DNA from: Acidobacteriaceae bacterium
GTDB taxonomy: Bacteria; Acidobacteriota; Terriglobia; Terriglobales; Acidobacteriaceae
Direction: 5' to 3'
Length of the DNA stretch: 60,212 nt
NCBI GenBank assembly: GCA_003138365.1
Contig: PLFY01000084.1
Span: 33,274 to 93,485, forward strand
Shown: in pieces, positions 8,578 to 16,711 of the stretch
Layout of the letters: the number at the start of each line of letters is the position of its first letter
Position numbering within the stretch: the stretch's first letter is position 1
The notes under the pieces: model-generated
Told to the model about the DNA's origin: nothing
Database searches by the model: none
The model's input: only the letters and a program-made list of their open reading frames with translations
Program-made: the position numbers and the translations under genes

Positions 8578-9426
8578 ATGCTCATGCGCTCAACCATCCC
8601 GCTGCAATCGCGAAAGGGGCCGGGCTCTAGCCCTTGCACAGGCAAAGGTGAATCCGCGCGGGCCTTATCCCTTGAGGGATTCGTTCGGCGGACCTCTCGC
8701 TTGTTTTGTCCTCTGTTGGTAGCCTTTGCAGCCGTCTCCGCGGCTCTTTTGCTGTTTGGATCCCACCCGCTTGCTGCGCAGGCGCCTGCCGCATCCCCCG
8801 CATCCGCCGCTTCGCAAAAGCCCGTTCACCACCACAACCGCCCCAGCGCCGCCCATCCGAAGATTGTCCCGGCTCAAGTTGCCCCTGCCCCCATCACTCC
8901 TCCACCGCCCGCACATCCCGATTGGCCTGTCAACGACCGCCCGGCCCAGGCCTCCGTCGTCTGGGACAGCCAAGGCCTCCGCATCAATGCCCAGAACTCC
9001 AGCCTCCAGCAGATCTTGAAAGATGTCTCCACCGTTACCGGCGCCAAGGTCGAGGGATTGGCTGCCGATGAGCGGATTTTTGGCGTCTACGGCCCCGGCC
9101 AGGCGCGCGACGTGCTCTCCCAGCTTCTGCAAGGCTCAAGCTACAACGTCATGATGATTGGGGACCAGGGCCAGGGAACGCCGCGACAGATCCTGCTCAG
9201 CGCCCGCCGCACGGGCGACACGCAGCCAGCCGCAAATAACAGTCCGGCAAGCGGCAGCGACGACGATAACGAAGCCGAAGAACCGCCCCAGCCTCAGGCT
9301 CAGCCCCCCGCGGCCATCCGCCCAGGCTTCGCGCCCGGCGGAGCGCCACGCACTCCCCAGCAGATCATGCAGGAGATGCAGCAGCGCCAGCAGCAAATTG
9401 AACAGCGCGCCAATCCGCCAAATTAA
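8578..9426 (+). CDS. Exported protein with STN (secretin/TonB N-terminal)-like domain
   Basis: About 282 residues. A hydrophobic signal segment (FCPLLVAFAAVSAALLLFGSHPLAAQA) is followed by a Pro/Ala/His-rich linker. Next comes a short STN/AMIN-like module (SVVWDSQGLRINAQNSSLQQILKDVSTVTGAKVEGLAADERIFGVYGPGQARDVLSQLLQGSSYNVMMIG), then a Pro/Gln-rich tail ending QQRQQQIEQRANPPN. STN modules normally sit at the N-terminus of secretins or TonB receptors; here no pore domain follows. The start is uncertain: ATG 8578 (GGGGA 5 nt upstream) places about 37 residues encoded by a REP-like element before the signal segment; a TTG at 8701 would remove it. Confidence 0.75.
   Translation: MLMRSTIPLQSRKGPGSSPCTGKGESARALSLEGFVRRTSRLFCPLLVAFAAVSAALLLFGSHPLAAQAPAASPASAASQKPVHHHNRPSAAHPKIVPAQVAPAPITPPPPAHPDWPVNDRPAQASVVWDSQGLRINAQNSSLQQILKDVSTVTGAKVEGLAADERIFGVYGPGQARDVLSQLLQGSSYNVMMIGDQGQGTPRQILLSARRTGDTQPAANNSPASGSDDDNEAEEPPQPQAQPPAAIRPGFAPGGAPRTPQQIMQEMQQRQQQIEQRANPPN
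8612..8678. repeat. Degenerate REP-like element overlapping the 5' end of a gene
   Basis: The reverse complement reads CCCTCAAGGGATAAGGCCCGCG, then a spacer, then the palindrome GGGCT-AG-AGCCC, then GGCCCCTTTC. This parallels the layout of the elements at 7271-7332 and in uvrC. It falls within the predicted N-terminal coding region of the gene at 8578. Confidence 0.6.
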
Positions 9427-9621
9427 GATGAGATGAATATCAATCCTGTTCCGGCAATCGGGGTGTGCGACGCCGATAATAACCGGGCAAACGGGCTGAA
9501 ATTCCCACATTGCGATACGGTGGTAGCGTTCCTCTGCATGGCCTTCCGGCGCAATCCATTGATTCTGCTTCTGTTATTCTCCAAGAAGCTCAGGGTTTCA
9601 GAGTTTTAAAGGTATACCCCC

Positions 9622-9660
9622 GGGGGGTTAGGGGGGGGTAGGGGGGGTATCTAAATGGGG
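9622..9660 (+). repeat. Four-run G tract (potential G-quadruplex)
   Basis: G runs of 6 (9622-9627), 8 (9631-9638), 7 (9641-9647) and 4 (9657-9660) nt, preceded by CCCCC at 9617-9621. Short TTA/TA loops separate the first three runs. Confidence 0.75.
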
Positions 9661-9961
9661 TACGGACCGGGCACATCCCTGACAGATTGGACCGGGGACA
9701 TATCGAGCAGATTTCGTGGTTCGGAATTGGCGTGGCTTCTCCATTTGTCCTCTATGAACCATTTTGCGCCGGGCGACCGTTAAATTCTGCAAGATGATTT
9801 CGAAATGCCTGTGGAAATGTGAATGGGGTTCTCAAAAGTTCTTCGCGCACTTCATCTTCGCGCACTTCAAATGATATGTAGCAGCCGGAGTCAATCATCA
9901 AGTTTAGCCAACCCGGAATCAAGAAAGCTCTTGACATGCTTCCCAGTCCCCATCATCTCAA

Positions 9962-9996
9962 CTGATCCCTGATCCCTGATCCCTGATCCCTGATCC
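9962..9996. repeat. CTGATCC heptamer array (five units)
   Basis: Five perfect tandem CTGATCC units followed by CTGCCGT and then the stop codon of the small membrane-protein gene at 10004. Confidence 0.9.
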
Positions 9997-10003
9997 CTGC
10001 CGT

Positions 10004-10171
10004 TCACGACACTCGCGCCGCTTCTGGCTGCGCCTTCATCGCCACGGTCCGAGCCCGCGGACGCATCAGCGCAAATCCCACGCGAAGAATGCCATAAGCC
10101 GCCAGAATCCCAAACGCCATCGAGCCCACCGACGCGCAAATCAACATCGCCAAATTCAACAAATCTTCCAT
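10004..10171 (-). CDS. Small single-pass or hairpin membrane protein
   Basis: 55-residue protein: MEDLLNLAMLICASVGSMAFGILAAYGILRVGFALMRPRARTV and a short polar tail. One long hydrophobic stretch (residues about 5-36) and a basic segment after it suggest an inner-membrane protein with the C-terminus inside. The ATG at 10171 has GGAG 8 nt upstream. Two adjacent hairpins lie in its leader. Function unknown. Confidence 0.7.
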   Translation of the reverse strand: MEDLLNLAMLICASVGSMAFGILAAYGILRVGFALMRPRARTVAMKAQPEAARVS

Positions 10172-10191
10172 TGTCCCCGCTCCAAAAGCAT

Positions 10192-10227
10192 TTCTGCGAT
10201 TGTCGCAGAATAACCCCTGCATTGGGG
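10192..10227 (-). promoter_or_regulatory. Double hairpin in the leader of the small membrane-protein gene
   Basis: TTCTGCGA-TTG-TCGCAGAA (10192-10210) is a perfect 8-bp stem; ACCCC-TGCATT-GGGGT (about 10212-10227) is a second stem. The first begins about 20 nt upstream of the ATG at 10171. They could be a structured leader, the end of an unrelated transcript, or a dispersed palindrome. Confidence 0.5.
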
Positions 10228-10341
10228 TCTATAGGTATTGCCAAATGGGATACCCTGGCCCAGATTGGCATGCAGCAGACGGATTGGCCCGCAATGGAAC
10301 GCTTTACGCAGGCAAGCTTAGGCCGAAGTCTTTCCACGCGG

Positions 10342-11097
10342 TTATCTGCCCAGCCAGCCGCCATCCACAGCCAGAATATGTCCGTTGATGTAGTTGCTGG
10401 CCGGCGAAGCCAGAAAGACCACCGCTCCGGCCACGTCTTCAGGTGCGCCCCAGCGGGCAGCCGGGATGCGCTCAAGGATCTGCCGCGAGCGAACCGGATC
10501 GTTGCGCAGGGCCTCGGTGTTGTCGGTGTCCATGTAGCCCGGCGCGATGGCGTTTACCTGCACGCCTCTTTCCGCCCATTCATTCGCCAGCGCCTTGGTC
10601 AGTTGTGCAACACCGCCTTTGGCGGCGGCATACGAAGGCACCCTCACGCCCCCTTGAAAGCTCAGCAGCGACGCGATGTTGACGATCTTGCCGGAGCCCT
10701 GCGCCAGCATGTGCCGGCCGGCGCTCTGGCTCAGGCGAAAGACGCTGGTCAGATCGGCCGCCAGCACCTCATCCCAGTCCGCTTCGCTGAAGTCCACAGC
10801 CGGTGCGCGCCGAATGATCCCTGCATTATTGACCAGGATGTCGATGGAGCCGAGCGCCGCGACGGTTTGCGCAATCAGCTCCGGACAGCGGCCGGGATAG
10901 CGCAGATCGGCGACCAGTTCAACGTGCCGCACGCCTGTCGCGGCAACGCTGTCCGCGTTCGGCGCCTCCTGCGAACCATGCAGCGCCACGTTCGCGCCCG
11001 CTTCGGCAAGGGCCAGGGCGATGGCCGCGCCCAACCCCCGCGATGAACCGGTGACGAGCGCGTTTTTGCCGGTGAGTTTAAATGAGTCGAGGATCAA
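10342..11097 (-). CDS. kduD: 2-dehydro-3-deoxy-D-gluconate 5-dehydrogenase
   Basis: Short-chain dehydrogenase of 251 residues. It reduces 3-deoxy-D-glycero-2,5-hexodiulosonate to 2-keto-3-deoxygluconate in the cytoplasm, the step after KduI in pectin-derived unsaturated uronate catabolism. It shows VTGSSRGLGAAIALALAEAGA (NAD binding), NNAG, IASLLSFQGG, the catalytic PSYAAAKGG and NAIAPGYMDTDNTEALR, all as in KduD. The start is taken as TTG at 11097: GGGAG lies 7 nt upstream and the length then matches KduD (about 251-253). No ATG gives a sensible length. The gene lies 73 nt downstream of kduI, same strand. Confidence 0.92.
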   Translation of the reverse strand: MILDSFKLTGKNALVTGSSRGLGAAIALALAEAGANVALHGSQEAPNADSVAATGVRHVELVADLRYPGRCPELIAQTVAALGSIDILVNNAGIIRRAPAVDFSEADWDEVLAADLTSVFRLSQSAGRHMLAQGSGKIVNIASLLSFQGGVRVPSYAAAKGGVAQLTKALANEWAERGVQVNAIAPGYMDTDNTEALRNDPVRSRQILERIPAARWGAPEDVAGAVVFLASPASNYINGHILAVDGGWLGR

Positions 11098-11170
11098 CCA
11101 GTTGCTCCCTTGGCTCTCGGAATGCTCTCTTGATTTCTGCTCGTGCTTATCTCCGGCGCCATCGCACCGA

Positions 11171-12001
11171 TTACAGCAGCTCCGCAATCCGCAGCGCGTC
11201 CATGTCTGAGTAGACCTGGTTCTCTCCGCCCATGCCCCAGCAGAAGGAGTAGCTGGCCGTGCCAACCCCGGCATGGATCGACCAGCCGGGCGAGATAGCC
11301 ACCTGTTTGTTGGCGACGATCAGATGCCGAGTCTCCTTGGCCGGTCCCATCATGTGAACCACCCGATGATCCTCCGGCAGGTCGAAGTACATATAAATCT
11401 CGGACCGCCGCATATGTGTGTGCGGGGGCATCGTGTTCCACACGCTGCCTGTCGCCAGTTCCGTAAAGCCCATCACCAGTTGGCAGCTCTTCGCGCCTTC
11501 CAGGTGGATGAGCTTGTTGATGGTGCGGCGGTTCGCCGTGGCGCCGTCGCCGAGCGTGAGAGGCGACCGCTGGTCGGCGCGCACGACTGCTGTGGGATGG
11601 ACGGCATGAGCCGGATAACTCAGCAGATAGAATTCAGCAGGCTTGTCCGCGCTCACGCTCGAAAATGAAATGCTGTGCTCGCCCTTGCCGATGTAGAGCG
11701 CATCCCTGTTTCCCAGCGCATGCTTCTCGCCATCCACATCCACGGCTCCATCGCCGCCAATGTTGAACACGCCCAGTTCGCGCCTTTCAGTAAACGAGGT
11801 CGCCCGCAGTTCCTTCGGGCAGGGCAGCGCCAGGGGCGAAGCCAGCGGCACCGCGGAGCCAATGACCGTGCGGTCCAGATCGACGTACACAAGCTGCACC
11901 TGGTCCGGAGTGAAGAGATCTTCGAGCAGAAACGTGGCGCGCAACTCCGCCGTAGACATGTGCGGATAGCGAACTACATCCGCCATTTGCAAAACTTTCA
12001 T
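11171..12001 (-). CDS. kduI: 5-dehydro-4-deoxy-D-glucuronate isomerase
   Basis: 276-residue cupin-fold isomerase that converts 5-keto-4-deoxyuronate, the product of oligogalacturonate lyase, to 3-deoxy-D-glycero-2,5-hexodiulosonate. Visible family features are the MKVLQMADVVRYPHMSTAELRATFLLEDLF N-terminus and the metal site NTMPPHTHMRRSEIYMYFD (His-x-His and Glu) with a later His in PGWSIHAGVGT. Start ATG 12001 has AGGTG 6 nt upstream. It lies between uxaE (73 nt upstream) and kduD, all leftward, consistent with one transcript. Confidence 0.95.
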   Translation of the reverse strand: MKVLQMADVVRYPHMSTAELRATFLLEDLFTPDQVQLVYVDLDRTVIGSAVPLASPLALPCPKELRATSFTERRELGVFNIGGDGAVDVDGEKHALGNRDALYIGKGEHSISFSSVSADKPAEFYLLSYPAHAVHPTAVVRADQRSPLTLGDGATANRRTINKLIHLEGAKSCQLVMGFTELATGSVWNTMPPHTHMRRSEIYMYFDLPEDHRVVHMMGPAKETRHLIVANKQVAISPGWSIHAGVGTASYSFCWGMGGENQVYSDMDALRIAELL

Positions 12002-12074
12002 ACCATCACCTGCGGTTACACCTAACACCAGTTTAAACGCATCCGCTCCGAATTTGTGGGACAGCACCGTGCCG

Positions 12075-13340
12075 CTACGAGTTTGGCGCTTGCCCAAGGA
12101 AGACCGGAGCGATGTGCCGGGCGTACAGGTTCTCCGTCACGTTCTTCGCGATCACAGCCTCATTGGCCTCGAGCAGGCCGAGATAGCGGGGACCCATCTT
12201 TGCCGCAACTTTGAATCCAACATGCAGCAACTGGCGAAGACTCGAGTTGTAAGCCGGTGAGCGAGGATCGTGACGCAAGGCAGAGGTAAACTGCGCGGAG
12301 GTCCACTGGTTCACTTCCGCGGGCGAGGGAAGTTTGGCCGGGTCGATGTCGATGACCGTTGCATAAGGCGCGCATAGCTCGGCGGAGTGGGCAAAGGCCT
12401 CGGCATAGATCTCCTTGGCCAAGGCAAGACCGTCGCCCCCAGCCTCGGCAAGGCCGATCAGTTCTTCCAGCCAGTTGGTGCCGGCAGTCTTCAGATGCAC
12501 GCCAGTCGAGAATTCCATCATCGAAGCGTAGATGGCGGGGTAAATTGAGAACTTGTCGCTGCCGGAGTGGACGCTCAGCTTGAGGTTCCGGGGCAATCCG
12601 TAGCTGGCCACGGCGTGGCGAATGGCGGCCATGTCCAGCGCCATCTCGCGGGCAAACTGGCTCGCATCCCCCACGTAATCCACGCCCTTGTTGAAGCGTC
12701 CGCTGAACTTGGGAGCGATCGTCTGGATCGGAATGCCTTCGTCGGCAATGGCTGCCAAAATAATCAGCAGCTCTGCCGGAGTCTGCGCGAAATCGGTCTC
12801 GTCCATCGACACTTCGGAGATGAATGTGCCCTTCCCCTTTGCCGTCTCGATAGTGCGGTAGATCTTGCCTGCCTCTTGAATCGCGAAAAGGAATTTGGCG
12901 GCGGTCTGCCCAAGGAGCTCAGCTGTAATTTCGATGCTCTCACCGGCCCCTTCCATCTGGGTGGTCCCGAGGAGCTCCGAGTGCTTCTTCACGAACGCAT
13001 CGATCGACGCCTGCTCGGCGGGTTTGCCAATGTAGTCGGCCACGTCCATGGTGTAGAAGTCGCAGGAAGCCAGAAAGCGGTCCACGGTGGAGAGGTTGAT
13101 ATGGTCGGCGTCGCAAAAGTAGGGGAGCTTCCAGCCAAGTTCCGCGACCGCGGCATCGGCTGCGGCGCGGACCTGAGACGGCTCCGAACCGATGATCGCA
13201 TGTTCCCGATTGGACTTGTTCCACACCGGAATTACATCCACGCCCGCCTTGGCAGCGAGGATGCACGCTTCGAGTTGAGCTTTAGCCTGGTGCGCAAATC
13301 GATCGCCCACGCCAATCGAGAATCTGTCAAGTATCGCCAT
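12075..13340 (-). CDS. uxaE: Tagaturonate/fructuronate epimerase
   Basis: 421-residue protein of the UxaE family, which interconverts D-tagaturonate and D-fructuronate and lets galacturonate join the glucuronate route. Segments read as family-like are MAILDRFSIGVGDRFAHQAKAQLEACILA, LPYFCDADHINLSTVDRFLASCDFYTMDVADYIG, KFSGRFNKGVDYVGDASQFAREMALDMA and KLSVHSGSDKFSIYPAI, where the acidic and His residues would hold a metal ion. The ATG at 13340 has GGAG 8 nt upstream. Location in a galacturonate locus beside kduI/kduD supports the call. Assignment rests on recognised family sequence, not on a search. Confidence 0.78.
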   Translation of the reverse strand: MAILDRFSIGVGDRFAHQAKAQLEACILAAKAGVDVIPVWNKSNREHAIIGSEPSQVRAAADAAVAELGWKLPYFCDADHINLSTVDRFLASCDFYTMDVADYIGKPAEQASIDAFVKKHSELLGTTQMEGAGESIEITAELLGQTAAKFLFAIQEAGKIYRTIETAKGKGTFISEVSMDETDFAQTPAELLIILAAIADEGIPIQTIAPKFSGRFNKGVDYVGDASQFAREMALDMAAIRHAVASYGLPRNLKLSVHSGSDKFSIYPAIYASMMEFSTGVHLKTAGTNWLEELIGLAEAGGDGLALAKEIYAEAFAHSAELCAPYATVIDIDPAKLPSPAEVNQWTSAQFTSALRHDPRSPAYNSSLRQLLHVGFKVAAKMGPRYLGLLEANEAVIAKNVTENLYARHIAPVFLGQAPNS

Positions 13341-13433
13341 GATTGTCTCCAGAACCCTTCCACGCCCAACCCCGCAAGAGGTCAGACCACCAGTAGAATA
13401 CACGCCCGCGCGGAATTGCGCTAGCGCTTGCCG

Positions 13434-13952
13434 CTATTCCCTGACCTTGATCACTACGTAGCTGTATGTGGTTCCCGAAGCAACAACCAACTGGTGCGGC
13501 GTCCCTGCCGGAATATGCACGATATCGCCAACCGAGATGGTTTGGACGATCCCATTTTGAATGCCGCTGCCCCTCGTTTCCCCATCGCTTCCGGTGTGCG
13601 GATCGATCACCGTTCCGCCTGTGATCAGAGTCGCTTTGCCCTCGGTCACCAGCATCACGTCATCGTAGTGGGCGTGAATCTCGCCTCCGCCACTCGTCGT
13701 TCTTGCGTTGAGCCGCAGCGCATGGCTTCCGTAATCGGCGAGCGTCGAACTCGTGCTGCCCTTGGCCTTGGCCTGATCGGCCAATTGCGCAAGCAGGCCG
13801 TGCACATCGGCGGCAGAGAACACCTGCGCCGCCGCCGGTCCCGGCGCCTGTCCCGGCCCCTGTGCTGCGCTGGCGGGAGTGAAAAAGATCGCCGGCGCTG
13901 CCAGCACCAGGCAGGCAAAGCCGGTCACAAACCACTTGAGCGAACTGCGCAT
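13434..13952 (-). CDS. Exported cupin-domain protein
   Basis: 172 residues. A signal peptide (residues about 1-29, MRSSLKWFVTGFACLVLAAPAIFFTPASA) precedes one cupin domain. Motif 1 is GGGEIHAHYDDVMLVTEG and motif 2 is GDIVHIPAGTPHQLVV, with the His/His/Glu/His set that binds a metal. AGGAGG lies 7 nt before the ATG. It is between GH28 and uxaE in the pectin cluster, all leftward. A sugar-binding or isomerase role outside the cytoplasm is possible, but no activity can be assigned. Confidence 0.85.
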   Translation of the reverse strand: MRSSLKWFVTGFACLVLAAPAIFFTPASAAQGPGQAPGPAAAQVFSAADVHGLLAQLADQAKAKGSTSSTLADYGSHALRLNARTTSGGGEIHAHYDDVMLVTEGKATLITGGTVIDPHTGSDGETRGSGIQNGIVQTISVGDIVHIPAGTPHQLVVASGTTYSYVVIKVRE

Positions 13953-14133
13953 TGGAAAGCCTCCTGTCGATGCGTCTTATCGCGACGTTTGCCGCGGCGT
14001 TTTGTCGCCATTTTGATCAATTTGTCCGCTGCCCCTCAAGCCTTGCGAAACGCGCGTCATCGTTGTCCGGGGATTCGCTGCTTCAAACTCCACGCGAAGA
14101 GCCATGCCAGCAGGAGGTCTCCCTCCGCGCCCT

Positions 14134-15789
14134 TCACAGCGTCTTGCTGTCAATGCTGCTCAGCGTTGCGTCCGCTGCCGCGCGGCTCCAGCCGATGCGA
14201 AGGTCCTTCACATCGTGCAAAGCGAATGCGCCGTCGGCCCCGCGAGGAGCGGTAACGGCGAAGAAATCCGCGCGCTCCACTCCCGTCAAATAGAACGCGG
14301 GACGCGCGTCCGGAGCGGTATTCGCAATCTCCACGTGGCTCATCTCCACATTGCGCATGTGCCGCATGAAGAACCCGGAAGCCGGCATGGGACCGAACAT
14401 CCCCGGCTCAGGGTACTTGTTCTCGAACTCCGGCGGCTGAACCTTGGCGTCCTCGGCCGTTCCGCCGCCCACCGTCTCGATATAAATGTTCGAAAGCTTT
14501 ACATCTTCGATCGGGAAGCCCGGAATTCCGCTCAAAACGGAGCTGACTTTCAACGGTGCGTTGTAGCATTCGAGATTGCTCACCAGGATGCGCTTGACAC
14601 TCCCCACCTTGGTGGTTTCTTTGGGGCCGCGCAGCCGCGATCCGAGGCGCATGAACAAGGGCCCTGAGACAAGGTCGCGCATGGTCGTGTTGGTGATGGT
14701 AATGTCCTCAAGCAATGCGCCATCTACCGATTCCAGAGCATAACCCTGGCAGCCTTCGAAGACGCAGTTCGAGATGGTGATGTTAATGAATCCGCCATTC
14801 GATTCTGTTCCGCATTTAATGCGTCCGGTGTGCCCAACCCGGATCGAAGGGTCATTCACAAACTTCTTATAGGTTCCATCCAGCACCGTCCCAAGCTCAT
14901 AAGTGCCAGTTACCCAGCAATTGGTGATAGTTACATTTCTCGTAGCGCGCGCATAGCCCAGCGCATAACTCGACTTAGGGCAGATCCCATCGTCCCATGG
15001 CGAGTTGACGGTGCAGTTGGAGACGCGCACGTTCTGGCAGCAATCGATGTCCATGCCGTCCCGATCGGTGTCGATCTTGAGGTTGTCGATGGTCAGATTG
15101 TCGACGCCGGTCAGCAGAAGGCCAAAGTGGCCGCCCTTCAGAATCGAGAAATCGCGCAGAATAACGTTGCGGCAATTCTTGAGCGCGATGGCCTTGTTGC
15201 CCACCCCAGACTGTTCGGCCCTGTAGATCGGGTAACTGCCGCGGGCGGCGCGGCCCGCGCCGAAGCTGAGGCCTTTCCCCCAGATCAGCCCTGATCCCGT
15301 GATGCTCAAGTCGTGAAGGTCTTCGCCCCATAGCAGCGAGTTATGCCAGTGGTTATGGCCGTAATCCTGATAAGCGTCCCAGGCGGTATTCGGCTCGGCA
15401 GCATCGTAGACACCACCGTTATAGCCCGTCTCCTGACCGGGGAGCGGCGAGTCGGCAGCCACGATTGTGCTGCCCTGCTCAAGGTGCAGGTGAACCTGGC
15501 TCTTGAGGCGAATCGAGAAACAGAGATAAGTTCCCGCGGGAAAGACCACCACTCCTCCGCCCACGGCCGCGGCAGCTTCGATGGCACTGTTGACGGCTTT
15601 CGTGTCCACCGTCTTGCCGTCCCCCGTCGCGCCATATTTGCGAACATCGAAAACAGCCTGGGGCGCCGCGGATGCCGTGACCGCTTCTTGCGCCGTAGCC
15701 GCAAACGAAACCGCGGGAATTGCGGCAGCCGCCATGCCGAAGCTGCCCGTGCGCAGAAAATCGCGGCGCATCGCATTGAATGTCTTCAT
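14134..15789 (-). CDS. GH28 polygalacturonase-type glycoside hydrolase, Tat-like signal
   Basis: 551-residue exported beta-helix hydrolase of family GH28, which cleaves alpha-1,4-galacturonosyl or rhamnogalacturonan linkages. The N-terminus has MRRDFLRTGSFGMAAAAIPAVSFA, with an RR motif suggesting Tat export. The beta-helix begins VFDVRKYGATGDGKTVDTKAVNSAIEAAAAVGGGVVVFPAGTY. Active-site Asp residues lie in DTDRDGMDID and SPWDDGICPKS, followed by the RIK motif in HTGRIKCGTESNGGF. AGGAGG is 8 nt upstream of the ATG. It is 182 nt downstream of rhaM and 181 nt upstream of the cupin gene. Confidence 0.9.
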   Translation of the reverse strand: MKTFNAMRRDFLRTGSFGMAAAAIPAVSFAATAQEAVTASAAPQAVFDVRKYGATGDGKTVDTKAVNSAIEAAAAVGGGVVVFPAGTYLCFSIRLKSQVHLHLEQGSTIVAADSPLPGQETGYNGGVYDAAEPNTAWDAYQDYGHNHWHNSLLWGEDLHDLSITGSGLIWGKGLSFGAGRAARGSYPIYRAEQSGVGNKAIALKNCRNVILRDFSILKGGHFGLLLTGVDNLTIDNLKIDTDRDGMDIDCCQNVRVSNCTVNSPWDDGICPKSSYALGYARATRNVTITNCWVTGTYELGTVLDGTYKKFVNDPSIRVGHTGRIKCGTESNGGFINITISNCVFEGCQGYALESVDGALLEDITITNTTMRDLVSGPLFMRLGSRLRGPKETTKVGSVKRILVSNLECYNAPLKVSSVLSGIPGFPIEDVKLSNIYIETVGGGTAEDAKVQPPEFENKYPEPGMFGPMPASGFFMRHMRNVEMSHVEIANTAPDARPAFYLTGVERADFFAVTAPRGADGAFALHDVKDLRIGWSRAAADATLSSIDSKTL

Positions 15790-15971
15790 CGAAATGTCCT
15801 CCTGGAACTGGATTGCGGGTCGTTGATGGCGATGGAAAGCCTTGTGCGCCCAACTCGGTGCGCCCAGCTCTGTGCGCCTCGCCGTGGCGTCGGAAAGGTG
15901 AACCGCTGAGGAACCCTATCCTCGATTGCCGGCGATTGCCGGCCAAAGTCAATCTGAGAACGAGGCCAATC

Positions 15972-16286
15972 TTAGTCCAGATGAAAGACCTCTTCAAGCG
16001 GGTGCATATTGTCATCCGCTTCACCGGGCATCCCCTCGAAAAAAGTAGACATCTCCGCCTGCCATCGCGCGTTGACCGCATAGGTCTTCATCGCGGCGCG
16101 GCATTTCTCAAAGTCGTCCGCCTCAAGATAGCCGACGAGCAGGCCGTCCGGCCCCAGAAAGATCGAGTAATTGCGCCACCCGCTGAGGCTGAGAGCTTCG
16201 AGCATCTCTGGCCATATCTGGGCGTGGCGCGCCTTGTACTCCTCTACCTTCTCCGGGCGGACCTTCAATAAGAAACAAATGCGCAT
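15972..16286 (-). CDS. rhaM: L-rhamnose mutarotase
   Basis: 104 residues, the usual RhaM length. It speeds interconversion of alpha- and beta-L-rhamnopyranose. It begins MRICFLLKVRPEKVEEYKARHAQIWPEM, containing the RHxxIWPE catalytic His region, then GWRNYSIFLGPDGLLVGYLEADDF and ARWQAEMSTFF. AAGGGAA precedes the ATG. It is the first gene of the leftward group and divergent from the GH2 gene. Rhamnose would come from the GH106 enzyme in the same locus. Confidence 0.93.
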   Translation of the reverse strand: MRICFLLKVRPEKVEEYKARHAQIWPEMLEALSLSGWRNYSIFLGPDGLLVGYLEADDFEKCRAAMKTYAVNARWQAEMSTFFEGMPGEADDNMHPLEEVFHLD

Positions 16287-16711
16287 CGGTTCCCTTTCAA
16301 CTCGGAATCCTCTCCTCGAGCATCTGGCCCTTCGACGAAGCACCAGACACCGTCTACCACAGCCTGAAGCGCCCACAATGGATGCCTCAGGTTGCCTGCC
16401 CAATCCCCTCAGCCAGCCGCCAACCTCCAGCATGTACCTGAAGCCGGGTTCGGCAGGTTTCTGGATAGAATTGCATTTCCTATCGAAATGATTCTAATAT
16501 CGGATTCTGATTTTATGGAACAGCAGCGACCAAAACGGCCAGATTGCGCATTCCCGCCGCCAATCCCAAAAAGCTCCCATACAGAGAGTCGAACCGAGTT
16601 GCAGTGTACAACGCATTCCAGACAGAGCACTTTTTCTGGACCGCGAGATGGTGAGTATGCCCTTTCTAACATGTTGCAGAATCAGTCACTTGCACAAGGA
16701 GCAATCGAAAC
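16287..16711. promoter_or_regulatory. Divergent promoter region, rhaM group / GH2 gene
   Basis: 425 nt between two divergently transcribed groups of the pectin locus, so promoters for both are expected here. The AT-rich core is at about 16465-16515, with two direct GATTCT units (16491-16496 and 16504-16509). No sigma-70 pair or operator could be chosen with confidence. Confidence 0.4.

Larger units (their letters stand above)
9427..10003. other. Long intergenic region with G-tract, IS-end-like repeats and heptamer array
   Basis: 577 nt without a credible gene (a 61-codon frame at 9752-9937 is not supported). From left to right: unremarkable sequence to 9600, a G-rich tract at 9616-9660, near-identical GGACCGGGCACAT (9664-9676) and GGACCGGGGACAT (9689-9701) that resemble transposase-binding repeats, then AT-richer sequence, then five CTGATCC units at 9962-9996. 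Confidence 0.7.

Noticed and set aside
9752-9937. 61-codon frame in the 9.4-10 kb gap
   Set aside because: No good ribosome binding site, no similarity recognised, overlaps repeat-rich DNA.
9891-10475. 194-codon frame covering the small membrane-protein gene
   Set aside because: Crosses the heptamer array and the end of kduD in the wrong frame; the 55-residue frame has the better start signal.
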